NCBI GenBank assembly: GCA_023229505.1
Contig: JALNZD010000024.1
Coordinates: forward strand, 1-57,148
From: Bacteroidales bacterium
GTDB lineage: Bacteria; Bacteroidota; Bacteroidia; Bacteroidales; JAGOPY01
DNA length: 57,148 bases
Direction of reading: 5' to 3'
Under the pieces are notes generated by a model. The model searched no databases, was not told the DNA's origin, and saw only the letters and a list, made by a program, of their open reading frames with translations. The position numbers were made by a program, and so were the translations under genes. How positions within the stretch are numbered: position 1 is the first letter of the stretch; each line of letters begins with the position of its first letter. Shown here in pieces: positions 51,219-57,148 of this stretch.

Positions 51219-52756
51219 TTTTTGAAATTAAAATCAGCCAGGTACTTTTCCCACGTAGCCGGCTGATCCTTTTTCAGGACGCGTGGAAATTTATTAGCTC
51301 CGCCTTCTTTGTTGTGAATTTTCATCCAGGTCGAAAAAGCCTGCGATGGCAAAACCTCGACGAAAATATCCTTGATGGCGGCTACCCGCTCAACACGATA
51401 ATCGTCATTGAGGATTTTCAGGTATTCATCGATCTTTTCCTTTGCCAGGTTAGCATTGAGCGGGTCATCCGTTCCCAGGTACCATTTATGAGCAAACAGG
51501 CTTTCATGCTTGATGCCGGTTACTGTAAACTCCCTGATCTCAATATTTAGCTCATCGCAAAGCATTTTAACCGCACAGTTCATGTTTTCCACTGAAAGAT
51601 GCTCACCGCAAATGCTTATAAAATGCTTGGTCCGGCCTGTTATGATGATCTCCGAATGTGCCTTTGAGGTAAATTTTATCGTATCACCGATCAAATAGCG
51701 CCAGGCCCCGGCACAGGTTGATAATAACAGGGCATACTCCTTATTCTCCTCCACCTGGTTAATCGTAAGAGTTACCGGATGATCCACCATGTCGCCTTCA
51801 TTGTCAAAATTATACTCGTCAAAAGGAACAAATTCAAAAAACAAACCATTATCAAGGACCAATTGTAACGCTTTCACATTAATCCTTTTCTGGTAAGCAA
51901 TATAACCTTCTGAAGCTAAATAAGATTCATGAAAGATCATCGGCCTGCCGAAAAGTTTTTCAAATGATTTTGCATAAGGTTCAAAGGATACACCGCTATG
52001 AACATAAATCGCCAGGTTAGGCCAGATATCGTGGATCGTCTTAACCTGGTAAAAAGAGATGATGCGCTCCAGGATGATCTGTATCCAGGCCGGGACCCCG
52101 ACGATAACCCCGATATCCCAGGTTATGGCTGATTTAACGATCTCATCGAGCTTCGTGGCCCAGTCACGCTCCCTGGATATCCTCTTGCCTGGCTTGTAAA
52201 AATGCTGGAACCAGAAAGGTATCGTGCTGGCAGAAATCCCCGACAGATCGCCCTCGTAATAAGTACCGTTGAAATGTAAATGAGTGCTTCCGCCAATCAT
52301 CAACATACCTTTTTCATAAAACTTATCGGGCAAATGGTAAGAAAGAGAATATACTAACTGCCGGATACTGACTTTCCGTATCGCCCGGATCATTTCCGAA
52401 GTAACCGGTATATGTTTGCTTGATGCTTCCGAAGTACCGGATGTTAAAGCGAAATACTTGACACGCCCCGGCCAGGTGATAAAAGCTTCTCCGTTCAGGA
52501 TACGGTACCACCACTTTCTGAACATGGTGTTATAGGTAAAAGTCGGAACCCTTGATTGAAACATCTTGACATAATCGTCATTTTTCAGGATGTCAGAAAA
52601 ACCGTAATATTCACCGAAAGCAGTAAATTGGGCCTTCCGGAGCAGTTTTTTAAGTACCCGCTTTTGTGCAGTATAAGCATCAACTTTTGGTTTAGCCATA
52701 TCAGGTAGCCGGCCTAATTCATATGCTCTTTTAACTAATGGTCCTAATATCGGCAT
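51212..52756 (-). CDS. GH3 auxin-responsive promoter-like acyl-adenylate synthetase
   Basis: This protein of about 514 residues is of the GH3 superfamily. Plant GH3 enzymes adenylate a carboxylic acid and couple it to an amino acid; bacterial members are unassigned. Visible features are the N-terminal MPILGPLVKRAYELG, the ATP-loop-like YFALTSGTSEASSKHIPVT, the family block YLASEGYIAYQ and the late IITGRTKHFISICGEHLS. The ATG at 52756 is preferred: the longer frame to 52783 starts with a TTG that lies in a -7 box. It is coupled to the downstream LysE-type gene. Confidence 0.86.
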   Translation of the reverse strand: MPILGPLVKRAYELGRLPDMAKPKVDAYTAQKRVLKKLLRKAQFTAFGEYYGFSDILKNDDYVKMFQSRVPTFTYNTMFRKWWYRILNGEAFITWPGRVKYFALTSGTSEASSKHIPVTSEMIRAIRKVSIRQLVYSLSYHLPDKFYEKGMLMIGGSTHLHFNGTYYEGDLSGISASTIPFWFQHFYKPGKRISRERDWATKLDEIVKSAITWDIGVIVGVPAWIQIILERIISFYQVKTIHDIWPNLAIYVHSGVSFEPYAKSFEKLFGRPMIFHESYLASEGYIAYQKRINVKALQLVLDNGLFFEFVPFDEYNFDNEGDMVDHPVTLTINQVEENKEYALLLSTCAGAWRYLIGDTIKFTSKAHSEIIITGRTKHFISICGEHLSVENMNCAVKMLCDELNIEIREFTVTGIKHESLFAHKWYLGTDDPLNANLAKEKIDEYLKILNDDYRVERVAAIKDIFVEVLPSQAFSTWMKIHNKEGGANKFPRVLKKDQPATWEKYLADFNFKKC

Positions 52757-52780
52757 CTGGTGAAACGGGTTTTTGTCAAA

Positions 52781-52788
52781 CAAAAGTA
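52781..52788 (-). promoter_or_regulatory. -7 box TACTTTTG for the GH3-like operon
   Basis: This minus-strand consensus match lies 24 bp before the ATG at 52756 and overlaps the alternative TTG start, which it excludes. Confidence 0.5.
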
Positions 52789-52837
52789 AAAAATAAATGA
52801 TAATTTAGTATTTTTAAGTCCGTTAAGCAATGAGATC

Positions 52838-53893
52838 ATGATGAGATGGCTGAAAGCAATTGCAATCCTGGTATCTGCCCTCGTTGTCCTGGCATGCCTG
52901 CTCTTATTACTGGCAACACTGGCAGATTACAGGCCGGAAGATCCTGAAAAAGCGGAAATGAAAGGTAATGCTCCTGAGATTCAAATAAATGACAGTATCT
53001 TCACTCTTCTGTCCTGGAACATCGGCTATTTCGGATTAGGAAAAGATTGTGACTTCTTTTATGATGGCGGCCGGATGACAAGGCCTTCAATAGCAGATTA
53101 CCAGAACTATTCAAGGGAAGCCCTGAAATATCTTGAACTATCCGAAGGGGTTGACTTTTGTTTTTTTCAGGAAGTGGATCTGAAATCCAGGAGAAGTTAT
53201 TACGATGACCAGGTTGACAGGCTTCGTAAAATATCTCCGCACATGGAATCATCTGCCGCAGTTAATTATCTTGTCAGCTTTGTGCCGGTGCCCTTGCGCA
53301 ATCCTCTCGGTAAAGTGAAAAGCGGCCTGGTAAGCTTTTCGTCCTTTCATACCATGGAAAACATCCGTTATGCATTTCCGGGCGGCTATAACTGGCCGCT
53401 CAGGTTGTTCATGCTTGACCGATGTTTCCTGCTGTCGAGGCTTGCTCTGCCCGGTGGCAAAGAACTGGTACTGATAAATACGCACAATGAAGCCTTCGAT
53501 GACGGATCGCAGCGAAACCAGCAAATAGCTGTATTGAAGGAAATGATGCTGAAGGATTATGAAAAAGGCAATTTTGTGATCACGGGCGGTGACTGGAACC
53601 TGAACCCGGTCGGGTATAAGGCCGGAACTTTTATTACGGGAGATATTGCGAGAACGATTGAGCCGGGAATCGGAGCAGATTTTATTCCGGAGGGCTGGAA
53701 ATGGGTTTTTGACCCGGAAATCCCTTCAAACCGTAATGTTGATGAAATATATACCAGGGGGAAAACTCCGACGACTATCATTGATTTTTTTGTCGTATCG
53801 CCCAATATTTCGGTTGAAAAGATCAATACCCAGGATCTTGGCTTTGCCTGGAGCGACCACCAGCCGGTACGGATGGAATTTAAAATTAATTGA
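52838..53893 (+). CDS. endonuclease/exonuclease/phosphatase family protein, membrane anchored
   Basis: This 351-residue protein has an N-terminal membrane helix (LKAIAILVSALVVLACLLLL) followed by an EEP (DNase I-like) domain. The catalytic motifs are visible: SWNIGYFG (Asn), FFQEVDLKSRRSYY (Glu), LINTHNEAF (His), GGDWNLNPVG (Asp and Asn) and WSDHQPVRMEF (Asp-His). A single N-terminal anchor puts the domain outside the cytoplasm, so a phosphodiesterase on lipids or extracellular nucleic acid is possible. The true substrate cannot be read. It is divergent from the GH3-like operon. Confidence 0.86.
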   Translation: MMRWLKAIAILVSALVVLACLLLLLATLADYRPEDPEKAEMKGNAPEIQINDSIFTLLSWNIGYFGLGKDCDFFYDGGRMTRPSIADYQNYSREALKYLELSEGVDFCFFQEVDLKSRRSYYDDQVDRLRKISPHMESSAAVNYLVSFVPVPLRNPLGKVKSGLVSFSSFHTMENIRYAFPGGYNWPLRLFMLDRCFLLSRLALPGGKELVLINTHNEAFDDGSQRNQQIAVLKEMMLKDYEKGNFVITGGDWNLNPVGYKAGTFITGDIARTIEPGIGADFIPEGWKWVFDPEIPSNRNVDEIYTRGKTPTTIIDFFVVSPNISVEKINTQDLGFAWSDHQPVRMEFKIN

Positions 53894-53913
53894 TCCTCTT
53901 AAAATTCTTATTA

Positions 53914-54044
53914 TTAACCGCAAAGGCGCTTAGAAATGTTGAATTTTGAATGTTGAATGTTGAATTCGGGAAAATATTTTAATTAAATTCCTTATGTGCC
54001 TTAATCTTAGTGCTTCTGAGTGTCCTCAGTGCCTTAGTGGTTAG
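53914..54044. repeat. inverted-repeat element, copy 1 (TTAACCGCAAAGGC ends)
   Basis: The left end TTAACCGCAAAGGC (53914-53927) pairs imperfectly with GCCTTAGTGGTTAG (54031-54044). The inside contains a TGAATGT heptamer tract (about 53938-53964). The right end overlaps the stop codon of hemW. A related element lies at the other end of hemW. Confidence 0.7.
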
Positions 54045-55165
54045 ACAAATAAACCCGAAGCAATCCCATCAGCAAAAAGCTTTCCTTCATCCGTCAGAAA
54101 ATACTTTGTCCCTTCCCGGTATAAATGATGTTTTTCTAAGTAGATCTTAGCATTCCGGATAAAACATGATTCAAAATCACTTCCGAATACGTTCAGGATA
54201 TGAGTAGTATCACAGCCCCAGACAGTTCGCAATGAAGTCATCACATATTCATTATACTTCTGGTCTTTTGTTAAAATTTCCTTTTCCTCTATGGTTGTAT
54301 GAAAGTTATCAAGCTGAATATATTTGGTGATGTTGGAAACGTTCCATTGCCTGGAATTTCCGTTGTATGAATGGGCTGAAGCCCCGAGGCCCAGGTAATG
54401 CCCGCCAAGCCAGTACAGGCTGTTATGCCTCGAATAATAACCTTCCCGGGCGAAATTCGAAATTTCGTAATGAATAAACCCATTTTTCCTGACCTGTTCA
54501 AGCAGGATCTTATAGTGCCCGATCGATTGCTTCTCATCCACCCTGGCGTATTTTCCCTTCCTGATCAGCAGATCGAGGGGGGTTTTCTGCTCAACGGTCA
54601 GGGAGTATGCAGAAAGATGTGGAATATTCAGTGAGAAGAAATATTCAAGGTTTTTTGCCCACTTTTCGTCAGTCAGCGTGGGGATTCCATAGATCAGGTC
54701 GATGGTCAGGTTATCAAAACCGTTTTTCCGTGCGTCATCAATGGCCTGAAATGCCTGTCCGGAATTATGGACGCGGTTGAGGTAAAGAAGATCATCGTCA
54801 AAAAATGATTGAACCCCTATACTTAACCGGTTAACAGGTGTGTTGTTCCATTCCCGGGCACTGATTTCTGTAATGTCATCAGGATTGGCCTCCAGGGTGA
54901 TCTCAGCCTGGGGATCAACGGGAAAATGCCGGTAAATCTGGTCGAAGATACGGATAAGCTCATCTGTTTGCAAAAGGGATGGAGTCCCACCGCCAAGGTA
55001 AATGGTTTTTACCGTTTCCCCGTCGAAATAAGCCTTACGCAATTCGATTTCCTTCAGCAAAGCCTCTATGTATGGCACTTTCCACCGGGTCGTTGCAACG
55101 GAGAAAAAGTTGCAGTAATGACATTTCTGCTTGCAAAAAGGGATATGTATATAGATTCCGACCAT
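54041..55165 (-). CDS. hemW: HemW radical SAM haem chaperone
   Basis: This 374-residue radical SAM protein is related to oxygen-independent coproporphyrinogen oxidase. The cluster motif is CKQKCHYCNF (Cys11, Cys15, Cys18, Phe20). The CxxxCxxCxF form, with Phe instead of a fourth Cys, marks HemW, a haem-binding chaperone, rather than HemN. Other parts are YLGGGTPSLLQTDEL, LEANPDDITEISAREW, NRLSIGVQSFFDDDLLYLNR and DLIYGIPTLTDEKW. It is monocistronic and sits between two copies of an inverted-repeat element, the first of which supplies its stop codon. Confidence 0.92.
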   Translation of the reverse strand: MVGIYIHIPFCKQKCHYCNFFSVATTRWKVPYIEALLKEIELRKAYFDGETVKTIYLGGGTPSLLQTDELIRIFDQIYRHFPVDPQAEITLEANPDDITEISAREWNNTPVNRLSIGVQSFFDDDLLYLNRVHNSGQAFQAIDDARKNGFDNLTIDLIYGIPTLTDEKWAKNLEYFFSLNIPHLSAYSLTVEQKTPLDLLIRKGKYARVDEKQSIGHYKILLEQVRKNGFIHYEISNFAREGYYSRHNSLYWLGGHYLGLGASAHSYNGNSRQWNVSNITKYIQLDNFHTTIEEKEILTKDQKYNEYVMTSLRTVWGCDTTHILNVFGSDFESCFIRNAKIYLEKHHLYREGTKYFLTDEGKLFADGIASGLFV

Positions 55166-55174
55166 TATTTTAGC

Positions 55175-55286
55175 TTAACCGCAAAGGCACACAAAGTACA
55201 ACGCAAAGTAACGCAAAGTAAATACATCTAAGGTAGAAAACCTTCGCGCGCCTTCGTGAAAACCCTTCGTACGCCTTCGCGGTTAA
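55175..55286. repeat. inverted-repeat element, copy 2
   Basis: TTAACCGCAAAGGC (55175-55188) pairs with GCCTTCGCGGTTAA (55273-55286), with one mismatch in 14. Internal short direct repeats ACGCAAAGTA and CCTTCG follow the same theme. It lies just upstream of hemW. Confidence 0.8.
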
Positions 55287-55385
55287 ACAACAATCTTTGC
55301 ATTCAGAAAAATCTTTTTAAACGTCATGAATCCAGGTGGTCAATTTGAAGGAATTTTCCTTTCTGACAACTTACTATTACAACAT

Positions 55386-55532
55386 CTACATTTTGATCCA
55401 TTTTCCAGATTGTATAGTCCGTTGATTCTGATCGAATATACGATAAAGATAAATCCCGGTAGGCAGGCTGGAAACACTTATTGAATTAGTCCCTATTGTA
55501 ATTTCCGATTGCCTGAGCAAATTCCAGAACCA
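55386..55532 (-). pseudogene. remnant of a T9SS type A sorting domain
   Basis: On the minus strand a frame from about 55532 to the stop at 55386-55388 reads NLLRQSEITIGTNSISVSS followed by LPTGIYLYRIFDQNQRT and GKWIKM. The L-P-x-G-x-Y-x-x-[RK] core with a final K-[WL]-[IV]-K is the end of a T9SS C-terminal sorting domain. No open frame continues upstream, so it is an orphan tail of a lost gene. The rest of the 55287-55763 gap is AT-rich. It includes a 30-codon minus-strand frame (55583-55491) with no known match. Confidence 0.75.
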
Positions 55533-55763
55533 TTATTTTAAATCTTAATTTCAGGTATTCTTTGGTTTCTTTATTCATCTTATTACCTTTGTTTTCACAC
55601 ATTTAAAATTACTTAAAAGTGTAACTAAGGTATTGTGTACCTACAGATCTCCTTACCATATCCAACACGATTATTATATTTGGGTAGGACATCGAATATT
55701 AGACTGTATAGGGTGGGCCGACAATATATTGGAATATTGAATACTTACCGAAAATAATCTGGC

Positions 55764-57053
55764 ATGAAACCTCTTTCAATTTTCATTTTTCTCCTTAATA
55801 TTTATTTGTTCTTAACTCCATTTGAAGTTTATCCACAGGACTCAACTTTTGTCATAAACTGGATGGGTGACTATGATGAATCTCCTTCAAACTTCATATT
55901 AACAAGTGATGGAAGTTTCCGTGGAATTATCAATAAAGTACTTCAAACTGATAGCAGCTATACAAATTTCCCGTTCGTATATAAAATAAGTCAGTTTGGA
56001 GATACCCTGTGCCGGCAAATTGAAAAACAAGACACAATTCTAGCCTTTTACAATCTTATTAATTTAAATTTCAACTCCGGAGGCGCTCTTTTGATGGGTA
56101 CGGGAATACGGGAAGGTCAGAGTTCTTATTTTCCGTTCACAATATTTATTAAAATAGACAATGATCTGAATGTTATCTGGGAAAAGATCTATCATTTTAA
56201 CTTTGTTTATAACGGATACAGATATCATGCATTAGAACTCACTGATGGAAATATTTTATATGGATGTTCTCCTGAAGGATGGCGAAATATGTTTTTGTTA
56301 AAGATGTCGGGGGATGGTGATAGTCTTCAATTTGTCAACTGGACAGAAGAACAATCGGGAGAATTATGGTGTATGACGTATAATTCCGATTCAACTGCCA
56401 TATGGTTACACACTGAAGGGGCTTACTATGAAATAGGAGCCCAGATTTGTTCAATCGTTGAAATCGATACTAATTTGGAATACCTGAGGCATTTTTATTA
56501 TCCTGAATATTATAGAACACCTTATTATTCAAGAATATATCCTGGTAATAAATTGATAACAGGAGGTTGTAAAATAATACCTGAAAAATCAGTTAACAGG
56601 TTTACTTCATATTTGCTCGATTCCAACCTAAATATTCAATCTCAGCTAAATTTAACTAAACCGGATACCATATCAAGAGCTGGAGAATTGCAATGTATTG
56701 ATTTTATTGAGCCATCCTCAATATTTTTGGGCGGGATATTTAATTTCCAGGGATTTACAGGTTCAGATGTGAGTTGGATGTATGTAACCAAGCTCAACGA
56801 CACTCTTGGAATCGAATATGAAAAATATATCGGAGGTGATGCGAATTATTGGTTAACAGGTGTTACAGCAGCAACAGATGGTGGTGTTTTACTTGCCTCT
56901 ACAAGACATAATTTAGATGCCACCTGGTGGATGCAAACTGATGCTGTTCTTATCAAATTAGATGCGAATGGTAATTTGACCGGAATAAAAGGTGGTCAGG
57001 AAATTTCGATTTATGATGTTATAACTCAAGTTTCGCACTTCTGTAATGCTTAA
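55764..57053 (+). CDS. secreted protein of unknown function lacking a sorting tail
   Basis: This 429-residue protein has a signal peptide (KPLSIFIFLLNIYLFLTPFE, cleaved near VYPQD). The mature part has repeated beta-rich segments with G-G and D-G turns (GGALLMGTGIREGQ, LTDGNILYGCSPEGW, ATDGGVLLASTRHN), like the beta-propeller-type secreted proteins of Bacteroidota that carry a T9SS domain. It breaks off at GQEISIYDVITQVSHFCNA, near where the linker and sorting domain would be expected to begin. It therefore appears to have lost its sorting domain. The junction with the unique sequence after 57053 is close to the window edge and is unresolved. Confidence 0.65.
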   Translation: MKPLSIFIFLLNIYLFLTPFEVYPQDSTFVINWMGDYDESPSNFILTSDGSFRGIINKVLQTDSSYTNFPFVYKISQFGDTLCRQIEKQDTILAFYNLINLNFNSGGALLMGTGIREGQSSYFPFTIFIKIDNDLNVIWEKIYHFNFVYNGYRYHALELTDGNILYGCSPEGWRNMFLLKMSGDGDSLQFVNWTEEQSGELWCMTYNSDSTAIWLHTEGAYYEIGAQICSIVEIDTNLEYLRHFYYPEYYRTPYYSRIYPGNKLITGGCKIIPEKSVNRFTSYLLDSNLNIQSQLNLTKPDTISRAGELQCIDFIEPSSIFLGGIFNFQGFTGSDVSWMYVTKLNDTLGIEYEKYIGGDANYWLTGVTAATDGGVLLASTRHNLDATWWMQTDAVLIKLDANGNLTGIKGGQEISIYDVITQVSHFCNA

Positions 57054-57148
57054 TTGACGTGGCTTTCATGCGACATCCTTTAAATTGTTAATGTTAAAGT
57101 TTTCTGATTGTCGTTCCAATATCGCCATTAAAAATAATTGTTCTGATT
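57054..57148. other. right edge, nothing recognised
   Basis: 95 bp of AT-rich sequence after the stop. A 16-codon minus-strand frame begins at 57074 (MKATSIKHYRSAKLEL) and overlaps the end of the secreted-protein gene. It has no recognised match. Confidence 0.3.

Overview
The window is a Bacteroidota chromosome segment, probably from an uncultured Bacteroidales-like lineage. The evidence is the many TAnnTTTG -7 promoter boxes, a GldH gliding lipoprotein, a type IX secretion (T9SS) sorting-domain remnant, a DUF4369-TlpA lipoprotein and purH linked to mreBCD. No rRNA, tRNA, CRISPR array, integrase, transposase or reverse transcriptase was recognised.

Layout. (1) 1-7.1 kb is a surface-polysaccharide/exosortase locus: the broken 3' end of a probable NDP-sugar epimerase/dehydratase, a four-helix-bundle (S23/IVS) protein between low-complexity arrays, VanZ, a VanZ-FemAB/GNAT fusion, a polysaccharide deacetylase, a WecA/MraY-like transferase, a divergent exosortase and a Wzi-like outer-membrane protein. 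(2) 7.1-20.0 kb is an accessory island of nine co-oriented one- or two-gene units: five intact and two decayed STAND/MNS-type P-loop ATPases (mostly AAA_14-DUF4143) and two nucleotidyltransferase toxin-antitoxin pairs. A tandem-octamer repeat element precedes every unit. Six of the units have different inverted repeats placed on or next to the promoter. (3) 20-31 kb holds an unknown protein, a C69 dipeptidase, two envelope proteins of unknown role, RNase H1, GldH, RibF, Asd and a secreted lamin-tail protein. (4) 31-42.9 kb holds ComF, a fused peptide-type ABC ATPase, RNase R, a PepSY-like membrane protein with an OB-fold exported protein, a MORN-repeat protein, NadA, RpiB, LutB and TlpA. (5) 42.9-57.1 kb holds purH-mreBCD, a MacB-like permease, RecJ, DUF308, LysE and GH3-like proteins, an exo/endonuclease/phosphatase, HemW and a secreted protein that lacks a sorting tail.

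The most interesting region is the cassette-like island. All units face the same way, and each junction carries a repeat built from 8-bp units (GTGACTGG, GTGAAACG, GTTACCAT, ACAGTCCT). Five copies share an identical 31-bp core with a central inverted repeat, and one 143-bp unit is perfectly duplicated in tandem. Two ATPases have lost internal segments. The layout resembles an integron cassette array, but no recombinase is visible. It could be a variable island exchanged by recombination between repeats. The same octamer logic, with other octamer sequences, appears elsewhere in the window (717-788, 22.8-22.95 kb and 26.5 kb).
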